From: Artemia franciscana
Taxonomy: Eukaryota > Arthropoda > Branchiopoda > Anostraca > Artemiidae
Direction: 5' to 3'
Assembly (NCBI RefSeq): GCF_032884065.1
Contig: NC_088873.1
Location: forward strand, 22,371,558 to 22,435,557
Length of the DNA stretch: 64,000 bases
Below are positions 27,356 through 39,112 of the stretch, one piece after another. Position 1 is the first letter of the stretch; the number at the start of each line of letters is the position of its first letter. The position numbers and the translations under genes are program-made. Below the pieces are notes generated by a model. It saw nothing but the letters and a program-made list of their open reading frames with translations. It did not search any database and had not been told where the DNA came from.

Positions 27356-28520
27356 TATCAAACAGTTCGTGGTAACATACTGTAAGTAAGGAGCGACCCG
27401 GCTCAATAGTAACCGAAAACGAAATTTTGATACATATAGATACATCAAAAAGTATCGGATTTTTATACTGATTTTAAATATACAAGTTTCATCAAGTTTA
27501 GTCCTACCCATCAAAAGTTACGAGCATAAGAAAATTTGCCTTATTTTCGGAAAAGGGGGAAACACCCCCTAGACGTCATAAAATCTTAGCGAAAATCGCA
27601 CCATCACATTCAGCGTATCAGAGAACCTAACTAAAGTGGTTTCAAGCTCCTATAAGCAAAAAGTGAAGTCTTGTATTTTTTCCTGGAAGAAAGATCACGG
27701 ATGCGTGTTCATTTGTTTTATTTCAGGGGGGTGATCACATTGACACAGTGGTCGTAGAATCTTGCGAGAGGGCTCATTCGAAAAAAATTAAAAGTTCTAA
27801 TGCCCTTCTTAAGTGACCAAAAAATTGGAGGGCAACTAGGCCCCCTCCCATGCTAATTTTTTCCCAAAGTCACCAATCAAAATCTTGAGATAGCCATTTT
27901 GTTCAACGTAGTCGAAAAATCTAGTAATTATGTCTTTGAGGACGACTTAATCCCCCACAGTCCCCGGAGGAAGGGCTGCAAGTTATGAACTTTGTCCATT
28001 GTTTACATATAATATTGGTTATTGGGAAACATACAACCGTTTTCAAGGGGATTCTTTCTGGTGGGGGATCAAGGGGAATAGTTTCAAAAGAGCTACTTAT
28101 TCTAATTAAACGGCTTTTGGGATTCAGGGGGCATTCTTAAAGAATTGGAACAAAGTTCGAACTTTAGCGAAAGGAGCGATATATTAACGAGGGAGTGAAC
28201 CCCCTTCATATTTCGTATATGAGGGAGTTTCTTCCCGTCGTCAGTACCTCGCTCTTTACGCTAAAGTTAGAATTTTGCTAAATAATGGCCAATACAAGCA
28301 ATGATTTGTTTGTGTTATTTTTTGGGCAATCTTAGCATTTATTATTATTTTAAGCAGCATCTTAACCATGATTTTTACGTGATAATAAACCAAAGGTATT
28401 GTAGTTTTTTGGCTAGTGGTTGTTATTAAATACAAAAAAAAACAAGTTTTTTTCAGCTGAAAGTAAGGAACAACATTAAAACTTAAAACGAACAAAAATT
28501 ATCACATACATGAAGGGGTT
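27356..28520 (+). repeat. dispersed repeat family R, near full copy
   Basis: Begins TTATCAAACAGTTCGTGGTA with a terminal hairpin, then GTAAGTAAGGAGCGACCCGG and CTCAATAGTAAC. It continues through AAGTTACGAGC, ACACCCCCTA, TTCAGCGTATCAGAGAACC, TTTCAAGCTCCTAT, GATCACGGATGCGTG, GCGAGAGGGCTCATTC, GGAGGGCAACTAGGCCCCCT and ACCTCGCTCTTTACGCTAAA, and ends with GAAAGTAAGGAACAACATTA and a variable tail. Related copies lie at 50565, 52963, 55080 (fragment) and 56098. There is no coding capacity. Confidence 0.85.
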
Positions 28521-28659
28521 GAAACTTTCAAAAGGGATCATTTTCTTGTGAGATACAGATTGTGCTCCAAGTTTGAAGGCTGCTTCAAAAATGCTCTCCA
28601 ATGTTAGAGTCACTCTCTGCATTAGATGTTGATTTGCTGCACTTTATCAATGCTAGCCA

Positions 28660-29035
28660 ATAGCAGTGCATTACAAAGAAGCTTACATTGACACAACTGA
28701 TTTGGCCTTACAAATGGATCTTGTGAGAAGATATATAGACTATTTAGCCAATAAACCAAAATATTTCTTTGAACTTCTCAATTGTCTGAAAGCAATGTCA
28801 ATAGTGTATTCTGAAGTTTTGAAAATTGTGCAAATCTTCATTACTTTGTCTATCACAATGGCTAGTAATGAGAGATTTTTTTTCTACACTAAGCCTGATT
28901 AAAATCTATTTAAGACCAACAATGGACAATGAAAGGCTCAGTGATCTGATGTTGACAGTCAGTGAAAAGAATCTTGTGAAACTGTTGAGTTTTGATGCTA
29001 TGGTTGATATTTTTTGAAAAATGAGACCTTGCCAA
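28660..29035 (+). pseudogene. hAT-family transposase, C-terminal dimerisation region
   Basis: The frame at 28666-28880 reads HYKEAYIDTTDLALQMDL and SEVLKIVQIFITLSITMASN, then ERFF. After a frameshift in a T-run near 28876 it reads STLSLIKIYLRPTMDNERL, SDLML and VKLLSFDAMVDIF. The order 'LTLPVTTASAERSFSALRRLKTYLR' known from hAT and ZMYM1-like transposases is recognisable in decayed form (LSITMASNERFFSTLSLIK). Only the tail of the transposase remains; no terminal repeats were found. Confidence 0.75.
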
Positions 29036-29524
29036 TTCCCAATATTGCAATAAAACTGTAAATTAGTTTCAAACTTAAATTCTCTCTGTATTCATTAAAC
29101 ACTTTTAAACTGATTTTTACTATTATTAGTTGGTTTTGGGAGAGGCCTGTGCTAACCACTGTGAAGAAATATTGCTCTTCAACAACTGTGAGCTGGCCAC
29201 TTTAGGGGGCCCAGAAAGGTTGCTTTGCCCCCACCCCTTAGCTCAAAATAAAATGATGCCACTGGGAGACACTCACCACAGGTAGGAATGATCTAAGGGT
29301 TATTTTTGAGTAACACATTTGAGTAAGGGTTATTATTTATTTAAGGGTTATTATTTAGGTTATTCTAAGGGTTAATCCTGAATATTAACTTAAATTGCTG
29401 CTCTGAACAATAAGGAATTTTCCTTGTGAAGCAGCGGCATATCCAGGGGGCCGGGAGCGCGCCCCTTGACGTCGTGATGGTTTTATTGTTGGGACTGCTT
29501 GCTCTGATTTGGGTTGGGACAAAA

Positions 29525-29845
29525 GTCCTGGCTGAGTGGATTGGTGCGCTGGTTTCAGGATCCTTTGTCTGAGAGGGCAAGGGTTCGAATCCTAGTGTAC
29601 CCGATTATTTTGTTTGGGATTGGGTCAGTGGTGTGATTCTGTAAGCTCAGCCAGAGTCAACCCAGCTCTAAATGGGTACCTGGAGAAATGTGGGGAAGGT
29701 AAACAGGAAGGGTGTGCTAAAGCATAGGATGGTTGCCCCCCCATTGCACTTCCTGGCTGAAGGGCCAAGAAACGGAGATCAGCACTGCTAGTGGGGACTG
29801 TAAAGTCTAATGCCATATTCTTTACCTTTTTTTAAATATTTAGAC
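29525..29845 (+). mobile_element. tRNA-headed SINE, copy 1
   Basis: Polymerase III boxes are complete: A box TGGCTGAGTGG (29529-29539) and B box GGTTCGAATCC (29582-29592), in a leucine/serine-tRNA-like head. The body follows with CAGCTCTAAATGGGTACC, GGGGAAGGTAAACAGGAAGG and CACTTCCTGGCTGAAGGGCC, then ATGCCATATTCTTTACC and a T-rich end. A 5'-truncated copy on the other strand lies at 61466-61655. It may extend upstream to about 29440. Confidence 0.85.
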
Positions 29846-29849
29846 TGTT

Positions 29850-32450
29850 TCTTTTTGCAAACAAGTTTAAAGCAAGGTTTTAGCTATTTTATGCAGTCTT
29901 TGTTAGATTTTACTAATGATGTATACCACCAGAAAGTATTTAATTAACTTCAGATTTATCAAGGGAATCTGTCTGTATTGCCACAAAAAGCCAACTGGGA
30001 GGTGAAAATCTTCATTTCATAATAACAAAGAGGGTAAATTTAAAATCCTAACTTTTTTAGGCTGTCGAAATGATATTTCAAGATTGTGCTGTCAAAACAG
30101 GGCAGAAAAGCAAAATATTTACTTTTTTTCTGCCAAAAATTTGTTCACAAGTCTTGCTATGGCACTGAGGCAAAAAACTGATATCATTACTTTTTTTTGG
30201 TTTTCTTTTTTGGACAGAGGGGTGATTTTTACAGCATTGGTTTTTTAGGGGAGCTGTGTAATAGAAATTAAATGTATAGGCCTAAGAAATGCAAAAATTA
30301 TAAATTTAAGTTTTGAATTTTTGTGAGCAAATGGTGGCCAATTTACTGCCTATGTTCACCTTATTAAAGCTCTGCATTATATGACATATCCCATCCTCTG
30401 TTCATACTAAAACATTAAAATAAAGGCCAAACTCTTTAGAACTTTAATAAAGGTTTGTATAAGTATATATTTAAAACTAAGTATATGAGTCAAAATACTC
30501 CTTCAAAGGTTACAGTAATCATTCTATACTTCCATGATTAGTTGTTTATAAATCAAAAATTCTACAGGACAATTCTTTCTTAATGCTAAATCTGAGTCAA
30601 ATTTCAAGTTTTAATTGTTGTGCTCAACAGACATATCAAGATTAAAAGAAAAATAATTAGAAATCTCTACAGTTTGAAACCCTGAGAATTTAAATCACCA
30701 ATCTATACCTATCAAATTTAAAGCAAACAAACACATAATTATTTGTTTTTTAAGGAGTACTTTGATTTATATACTTAGTTTGAAGCCCATGCCTACATGC
30801 ATCTTTATTGGAGTTCATGTTTTTCTGACAATTTTGGTCTTTATTTGAATATTTTAGGATGAATAGAAGAGGTAATATTAAAAAAGAACTCTAAACTGAC
30901 AGGACTCAAGACAGAAAGGATTAGTCATATTCACCAAAATATTGAGGTAGATATCAACCATGTAATAAATGGATATGGCAGGAGTGGAAATAGAGAAATA
31001 GACTTTTTCTTATAAAATTGTGAATAGTATAATTTAAGCAAAATATACCAAACTTTAAAAAGTAGAGCAATATGATATTTTGTTATGGAAAGTAAAATTT
31101 TGATTAGTAAACTTTTGAGATTTCAACAAAGTTGAAACTAATTATTAAAACACTATTTTTAACAAACAACAGTGATTAGTTAATGTTTTATTACCTATGA
31201 TGAAAATCCTTGTTTTTATAATGCCTTCTATGCATTTCTATCTTTTTAAAAGAACTAGTATTTAATATTTAATACATATTTTACAAATATACAAGTTGTA
31301 TCTTTATCCTCATTTTCTACTCTTCATTACTATCACAGTTACTAAGCAATGCTACAAAGCTAAGTGACATCCTAAATGGTTTGACCTATACAAATTGTCA
31401 CAAAGAGTGCATAACCCAGAAGATGGTTCAAAACCAATTTTTTTTTTTAGACAATAAAAAGCTTAACTCACTTGCTATAGTGTCCAGAAGTGCAAAGACA
31501 AAAAATAATGCAGAAAATGTTAAATATCATTTTTTACAGATACTATACAGCCTTTTTTTATGGTGGGGTGGTTTTTATAACTTATTATTTTTGTATCAAC
31601 ATTTTTATACCAATTTTAATTTCAACAAATTTATTAGAACTTTAACCACCACCAGATTTTAGATAAAATTTATGGTCTACTGCCTATCTACAACACACAA
31701 TTATTGAGGTTCTATTTAAATTGCAGGTATTTCTTTGTTTGCAAGTTTATCAAAGCAACCTATTGTGTGCCCACCCCCAAAGAAAAATCCTGGATCTGAC
31801 TATACTGAAGTTGCAGAGTTGATGATAAAAAATTGTTTTCAATATTGTTTAGTGACCTGGTGCAGTTGGATGACAAATAGCCTCCTAGTCAAATTCCCCC
31901 TCCTTTGAGGATTGGTCAGTATCATGTCTTCATGTGAAAATGTCCATAGAACCAATAGTAACTGCATCATCAGACAATCTGTTTTAATTATGGATGATTC
32001 TTGAGAAAAAGAGTTGATTGCAAATTCTGGTTTGGATAGTCTGCTTTACAAGGTACATCTTTTTCTTCTCATGTATATAAGTGTTAGGAATTTAAATTAG
32101 GTTAGTTTTATAGGGCAAGAGAGTATGTTCATAGTTTTAAATAGTTGGGATTGGCAGACACTTAGGACTGAATGAACCAAGATTGGATTACTACCATCTG
32201 GGAGAACTTTTTTTTAACATTTGAACCTGGATAAAAGTTACCCTTATATCCTAACATATTTAATCATAATTATTCTACTTAGACACATTTTTTAGATTGA
32301 ATATACCCTTGTAAGTATTCATTTATGTTCTCTCTAAACAGTAAGCACTCAGTGGTTGTTGCAACACAAAGAGAATATAATAAACAAAATGCAATGCACA
32401 CACATACACAATACAATACAAATAAATAACATATAATAAATATAAAAACA
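29850..32450. other. AT-rich sequence, no feature recognised
   Basis: About 2.6 kb upstream of the known TTC5 exons. No ORF with a domain, no RNA gene and no repeat that I can name. A missing TTC5 first exon could lie here or further up but I could not identify one. Confidence 0.4.
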
Positions 32451-32454
32451 ATAC

Positions 32455-34250
32455 CTTAATTACCTTAATTCGCACTTCAGAGCAAATTAGTTGCAAGAAC
32501 TGTGATGCTCCATAATTGATGATGGCAATAGATCTGGTTGCTGTGCTAAGGTCAAGTGACAAACCATAGGGACTAGAGAGTGCTGGAGAGATGCAATTTA
32601 AGCCCACTTGGTAATGGTGATCACATGGTAGGTATGGTTCAAGGACCATTCTCCAGCGATTTAGAGTTGGCACTGCCGCACAACAGCAACTTCGGATAGA
32701 GTGTGTGAGATGGTTGGGTATGACAAGCCGCATCATCCTCCAAGCTAACTCACTATTGTGTTCCACGACTGTTATGGTAGTGAGGGCTGGGAGGGGTTTT
32801 CCTACTGGAATCTCCATGGTTTGGCCTCCCATTCCTTGTCAAGCCTCTTTTTGAATTCCTTGGGCGAGGTTGCCAAGACTGTCTCTTGGCTTAGTTGGTT
32901 CCAATCGTTCACCACTTGCTGGCTGAAAAAATCTAGTCGGACTTTGGTGTTAACGCTGGATTTGAACAGCTTTTTAGGAAGTCCTCGTGTTTGCTTTTGG
33001 TGGGGGGAGAAAGTGAACAGCTTCTGATCCGCTTGCTGGAGGTACCTGTAGGTGAGCAGCATGTCATTACGCCTACGCTGAAAAACGAGTGTTGAGAGGT
33101 TAACAGATTGTAATCTTCTGCAGTAGGGCTGACTGCGTAAACTGTCAATGCATTTGGTGGCTCTCCTCTGGACTCCCTCAACAAGCTGGATGTCACTCTT
33201 GTAAAAAGGACCAGCAAGACATGTTCCGAAATTTAGGATTGGCCTGACCAGAGCTTTATATAATTTCAGAAAAACTGTGGAGGAATCAACTACTGATGGT
33301 TCTTTTCAGGAGTCCCAAATTTGCATTTGCTTTCGAAACTGCTTGGGCGGTGTGCTCACGGAATTTTAAGCTGTCATCCAACAGGACTCCCAGGTCTCTA
33401 CTACTACTAGAACTAGGAATCAAGACTGTCGATGACGTTTTGACATTGTACATAGTGTACTGGTGCTGCAGATTACCACAGCTGAAATGAAGAGTGACGC
33501 ACTTTGAGATGTTGAAGGACAGAAGCCATTTATCTGCCCATGCTTGAATTTGGTTGAGATCGGCTTGTAGGCTAATGTTGTCTGCAGTACCAAATAGCTT
33601 GGAGTTGTTGGTGTAAAGAGTCAAGTGGTTTTTTGTTTCAGCTACCAGGTCATTGATATAGATGAGGAATAAGGTCGGTCCAAGCACAGTTCCTTGAGGG
33701 ACACCACTCAGAACTTGGCAAGGTGTTGAATAGATCTTTTCTCCATCCGTGGTAAAGAGCCGAACCTTTTGCATTCTGCCACCAAGGAAGTCCATTAGCC
33801 AGTTGACTAGTTTTTTATCAATGCCCACGGCTGTAAGTTTGGAGTAAAATGACTATGAGGGACTTTGTTGAAGGCTTTGGCAATGTCTAGTAGAATTAGG
33901 TTGACAGGAAATCCTCTGTCAAGAAGCTGAGTAATTAGCTCATAAGTTTCAAGTAGGTTGGTTTCAACTGACTTCCTGGGAAGAAAACCATGTTGTTTGT
34001 CCAAGATAATGCTGTTGGAAACTAGGTGCTTGAGAACTGCATTGTTGACAATTCTCTCTAAAACCTTAGCGACAGCAGACGTAAGGCTTATAGGTCTGTA
34101 GTTTTCAGCTTTAGACCAGTCACCCTTTTTGAATAAGGGTGTAACATAAGCAGTCTTCCATTGTGAGGGAACAACTCTGCAATCGAGAGAAAACTGAAAT
34201 AAATGGCACAAAGTGGGGGAAATCTCAAACACAAAGAAAACCTTGCTAGC
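32455..34250 (-). pseudogene. 5'-truncated LINE reverse transcriptase, YADD lost
   Basis: Minus strand, three frames. 34250-33830 contains VPSQWKTAYVTPLFKKGDWS, AENYRPISLTSAVAKVLERI, DKQHGFLPRKSVETN and LILLDIAKAFNKVPH. 33828-33286 contains LSGVPQGTVLGPTLFLIYIN, then LYTNNSKLF where YADD is expected, ADKWLLSFNISKC and SSRDLGVLLDDSLKF. 33285-32802 contains LYKALVRPILNFG, VQRRATKCIDSLR, RRRNDMLLTYRYL and VVNDWNQLSQ. This is a CR1/jockey-like LINE without endonuclease. The catalytic Asp pair is replaced by Asn-Asn. The 3' end is probably near the short TTAATTACC repeats at 32455. Confidence 0.85.
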
Positions 34251-34829
34251 ACTAAAGAAAACAAAACAGAGAAAAGATATGAAAAATACTTCTTTTTGAA
34301 TAAACAACATCTTGGAAAATGTATCAATACACTACACTGAGTAAAACAGTGCAAGCATTTTAGGTGGTAGGCTATATTAAAGATATCATAGTGATTCAAC
34401 TGTTGAGGTAGAGTACTGATTAATTGTCTAGACAACTTAAAGGTTGTCATACCATACTCCTTTCTTGCAATTAAAGCATTTCCTTCATAGGAAGAACCAT
34501 GTAGGCTAACTTTTGTCTAAATTCAAATTTTGAAAGACCAGATGTTTTCTAAGATTATAGTCAGCCAATCTCAACTGGTTTTGTCCTATTAATCAACCAA
34601 CCATAATTATCTAACCCTATACACATGAGCCTGCTGTCTCTGTAAAGGAAAAAATAATTTTGAATCAGAACACCTAACCAAGATTAGACACTGGTCAAGT
34701 ACTGGAAGCTTTACATAGCCTAGTTCCTAGTGTTTTACTGGGATGTTGAGTATTATCAAGGTTTTTTCTCCTAAATTTAAGAATTAATTTATACTCATTT
34801 ACAACTCTACAGGTCAAGATTGAGCAAAG

Positions 34830-35495
34830 GTATTAGGCTCAAAAACTTTGGTAAAATTCTAGTTAATTGACTTCTTGCTATCTTGGAAAGGGTTTAGGTT
34901 AGGAAAATGAAACTTTCAGGGATGGGTCTACAGGCTGAAGTATGTCCTAGGAAGGTATTTTAAAGTACCCACCTCTACTCCTTCTCCCTCTAGAGGGCCC
35001 TGAAATTTGCCTACATGACAGGTCTATCTATACCTATTGAAATTTTGACAAAACAACATTTTACCTTAATTTTCAGTTACTAGTTGCTTTCTATCTGCCT
35101 TTAGTTTTGAAAATGCAATTCCTGTTATTTGAGTAGAATTTTGAGCCATATCAATGTATTTTTTTTTCAAAATTTAGGAAATGTATTTGCATATCTTTAA
35201 AACCTTATAAAATGGAATTGAGCAAAGTTATGAAGCTGAAAACAATTTTGTTGTACTTCAATTAAGCAGAAGATCTATTTTGCAAGGTTTCACCTTTATA
35301 ACAAACATATTTTTAAAGGTCATCAAAGGTCAGGTCCCTCTAGAGGGAGGAGTGGAGGTAGTTGCTTGAAAATACCTTCCCAGGACATACTTTAGTCTGT
35401 AGATTCATCCCTGAAAGTTTCATTTTCCTAACCTAGACCCTTTCCAAGATAGCAAAACGTCAATTAGCTAGAATTTTACCAAAACTTCTTGTGTC
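34830..35495. repeat. foldback repeat, ~155-bp inverted arms
   Basis: 34845-34998 (CTATCTTGGAAAGGGT, TTAGGAAAATGAAACTTTCA, GAAGTATGTCCTAGGAAGG, CTCCCTCTAGAGGG) recurs as reverse complement at 35335-35490 (CCCTCTAGAGGGAG, CCTTCCCAGGACATACTTTA, TGAAAGTTTCATTTTCCTAA, ACCCTTTCCAAGATAGC). Loop about 335 bp. A more divergent third copy of the arm lies at 35557-35700. No transposase, consistent with a non-autonomous foldback element. Confidence 0.8.
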
Positions 35496-35704
35496 TTATT
35501 TCAGCAGAAGATCTATGTTTCATGGTTAGTGTGTATAACACAAAAACTGTAGAATGTTAGATCGCTTTGGAAGGGAAAAGAGGGTAGAGAGGCACTTCAA
35601 AATACCTTTCAGGATACATTTTTGGCCCTGGATTCATTATCAAGAATTTTATCTACCTGACTCAACTATTTGCAAAGATAGCAAGGGGCCTCTAAACTCG
35701 AATT

Positions 35705-37515
35705 TACCTGTCTATTTCTTCTTCACTGGTGAGATAATAAAAAAATTTACCTTATTTTGGTCACTTTCTTTAGCACTTACTAGCCAATTAAAAGGAAATA
35801 TTGACATGGCTAAGCCTTAACACATAAATTAACCAAGATTATATTGTACCTCGAGCTGTTCCATGCTGCAAGCATCAGAAGTATGGTTAATATTTAAAGC
35901 AATATCTGATTAAATTATACCGCATCTACAAGTTTTGAATTTGGCTCTATGATATTGATGTCATTTTTTAATTGTCAATGATAGCGGAGTAGCGAAACTA
36001 GCGAAAATCAGCTCCCTTCTTTCTTCCATTTATTTGACGTAGTGGCGAAGTTTAGCTAGTGAAAACTGTTCTGTTATATGCGATTGAAGTTTAAACTTAA
36101 TAATCAATCGGAAATTATTAATAAAATGTTCTTGAATAAAAGGTTACTAGTGGCTGATAAATATCTAGTCATTTCGAAAAGAATCAAAGAAAAGTAGACA
36201 GCTATATTAATCCTTAAATGATAAAAGTGTAAACAAATTAATTTTATAGCAAATAAATATTACTATGAATAAATATAATAAGAATAAAACAAATGAGGAT
36301 TAAAAATAGTGATCAATTTAAACTTAAAACAAAGAAAAATAATACAAATGAGAGTATTATCACGTATTCCGTCTCTTAGAGAGTCATTTCCACTGGAGGC
36401 AATATAGCCATTGATAATCTTGAGTAAAATGTGAAACCTGAAAATTTACCCGCCATAAAAAAATTTTGTATGCATATTACTACTACTAGCACCTCTCCTT
36501 ATGAGTAGTTCAGTACAGCCATTGGTAGCTACCAGTAAGATTATCCATAGCCACTGATAATCTCTAAGAAAATGTTAAATTTGAAAATTATGAAGCAAGA
36601 AGAGTGTGAATTGATGTTTAGAGGCGTCATCCACCCCTAAGACTACACATGTGCCGCACAAAAGTGCCTGCATCAGCTTGAAATTTAGTATGAGGGTATT
36701 TAAAGCTAAAAGGACACTAACCTCGAAATTTTGACCCATTGAACTTTACAGCTCACGCAATTGCTAGTTGTGTATTTTTTTTTATTTGAATCTCTCCTCT
36801 AGCCCAGAGAGCTACTTCTGCTCCCTTTGAGGAACAAGGGATCACATACTTTTGTTAATCTGTCTATCTTTTTATTTGTTTCTGAAACATTTTAGAGTAG
36901 GATAATTTATCTTCATACAAATGGCTACATAAAAGATTTAAAAATAAATAATGCAACACAATGACGTAGTTTCGCAATTATTAATAATGTGTTTCTTTTG
37001 CAATATGTCAGTGATAATTGAAGAAACCAACTGTGTTGATTATCAAATGTATAATGCATGAAACAATTGGGAGGTTTTATTTTTTGAAATAAGCTTGTTC
37101 AGCCTTAACTTATACATGAAAAAGTTTAAAAATAGCAACATAGATTAATTTACCTTTTAATATCTTAGAGAGAGTAATAAAATATTAAATTTTGTACATG
37201 GTGAGTTTTAGAATTAACACCTTTGATTGGGTATAAGAAAATTGAGATGAGGCTAATTTCAATAATACTACTTATTTTAAGATCGTATTTAAGGAAAGTG
37301 TGATCACTCAGTTTTTTTTATCTTTTGATGACAAAGTTCTTCCTTATACACTCAACATTGCTGTTTTGACGGGTTAAGAGCAAAGGTGTTCAATTATGGC
37401 CAAAATACAAAGTCAATATATTACATAGCCAATTCAGTCTTCATTCAGTTTTTGGCCAGATAGGATCTTAAATAAAAGAATATATTTTGCGGATTACCTA
37501 CTTATTGATGATAGA
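35705..37515. other. AT-rich sequence with a two-copy short repeat
   Basis: Nothing coding. GCCATTGATAATCT (about 36409) and GCCACTGATAATCTC (about 36552) head two similar 45-60 bp stretches about 145 bp apart. Confidence 0.45.
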
Positions 37516-37519
37516 CCTG

Positions 37520-38242
37520 GGCGTTGATCCAATTGATTTTTTGATCAAAAAAGACATTTATTTCGCTAACATAGTTGCTGCAGTTCTGGAAACGGTACTT
37601 CATGCTGAGATTCTTAAAGCGGAAAGGGGCTCCTAGCTCATTCTGACCTTTGGGAGGAGTGATTGCACTGCACTGCCCAGTGGCCCTCTTCGTTATAGAT
37701 TGCGAACGTTTGTATATGATCGTCGTACCAGACTTTGAGCTTCATCCCGTTGAGGGAATATTCTTTTCAAACTTCATGGGTGCCGTCACTCGTGATTTCA
37801 TACTTTCAATATTCTGATCTCCATGGTACCGGTTTCACTTGCAAAATATTACAAAACTGTAAACCTGTAGTGCCTTTTCCAATTGTTTTAGGTCCATTTC
37901 AAATGGTACTCTTCCGACCTTCATGTAAGTCCGCTTTGTTTCGCAGTTTTCCACAACGACAAATTTTACTTCTCTATTTCCCGTTTGTTAGGGAAACATT
38001 GTATCTTTCGTCTTTCCAAAGAATGTTTCTAGCTCGTGATGCCTAACAAACTTCATGAAGACTGTTTTCTTTATTTCAAATCCTGACGCATCAATCCCTT
38101 CCACTTTTTCTTTTTCAACACCAAGTCTTTTCAGCAATCTGTGGATACTTATCTCTTCCGTTAAATCTCCATCTGAGAATTCCATGAATCCTAGGAAAGC
38201 CGTACTCTTTCGAATATACTTTACAGTTCTTTGAGCCGACAT
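37520..38242 (-). pseudogene. gag-like fragment of a retroelement
   Basis: Minus strand from 38242 reads MSAQRTVKYIRKSTAFLGFM, then EISIHRLLKRLGVE, FEIKKTVFMKFVRHHELETF and, after a frame break, VKFVVVENCETKRTYMKVGR with VPFEMDLKQLEKAL. Near 37690-37720 another frame gives YNEEGHWAVQC, a CCHC zinc knuckle that has lost its first cysteines. This layout (RNA-recognition-like gag followed by a zinc knuckle) is common in arthropod retroelement gag proteins. No polymerase follows, and several frame changes mark it as dead. Confidence 0.6.
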
Positions 38243-39112
38243 CTTTTCCGATTTTCTCTTCCGCCAAATTATCTGATTCCTTCACGACAATAAACACTAA
38301 CACCTGCATACAACACAATAACACCAACGGACAACAAACCTTAGCTATTACAAAAACTAACACCAAACAAAAAGACCATTAAATCACCTAGCGTGGCCGA
38401 AGCCAGCTAAATTTATTGCTCCGGCAACGTAGCACACAATTCTATTTGACCTAACCTTGCACGCTATTAAACAGCTCCTTCGTACTTCTTAAATACTAGC
38501 ACTCCAAAATCGAAAACAAAATTACAAGAAATATCCTATCTAAAAACTCCTTTTTTTCGGAATTATTTATCCTATCCTACAAAATCTTTCATTTCAATCA
38601 AATTCTTACCTTTTTTTCCCGCGGAAAATTCAAAATTAAAGAAATACTATGGAATTTTTTATTATTTATATAAGTGGAATATGTGGCATCTTTAATCTAT
38701 CCGTTAAATTCGGAATTGTATGAATAGCTGGTTTAGCCTGCCAGCCAGTCCATTGGGAAAGGCAGGCAAGTCTAGCAGCCCCAACCCCAGGGGTGCAATT
38801 GGGGACCCTCCAGGTACAGTCTTTTTATTTTGTGTTTGATGCTTGATGCCTATATCTCTGCTTAGCCGTAAAATTACCCTTCTGAAAACTGCTCGTGCCA
38901 GCCAGAAGATCCATTGTCTTTGCTGTTCTTTTCTTTTTGGCTTTTTTGGCTTGTAGCTTGATTAGCCTAGTTCAACTGGAGTTCACTTTAGCCTACATCA
39001 TGGGTGATAGCCTACATCAAAAAAGAGCTATAGACCTCCTAGTACTAGAGAGATGAGATAAGACTGCTCCATCCAGTTTAGTGGTGCTTAATCTATTAAT
39101 GAGCAGATTGCT
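38243..39112. other. possible 5' UTR of the LINE and flanking DNA
   Basis: The sequence up to about 38700 is unassigned. From about 38730 (GTTTAGCCTGCCAGCCAGTC) the composition becomes less AT-rich and leads without a break into LINE ORF1, so it may be the LINE 5' UTR. Confidence 0.4.

Noticed and set aside
29525-29604. Possible functional tRNA gene
   Set aside because: A and B boxes are present but the acceptor stem does not pair properly and the sequence continues into a SINE body that recurs at 61.5 kb.
32323-32832. 169-codon minus-strand frame
   Set aside because: It overlaps the LINE C-terminal region and 3' UTR in another frame and has no domain.
33296-33490. Plus-strand frame and other frames opposite LINE coding
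   Set aside because: Shadows of the minus-strand reverse transcriptase.
35554-35820. 88-codon plus-strand frame
   Set aside because: It lies in the third arm of the foldback repeat; no domain.
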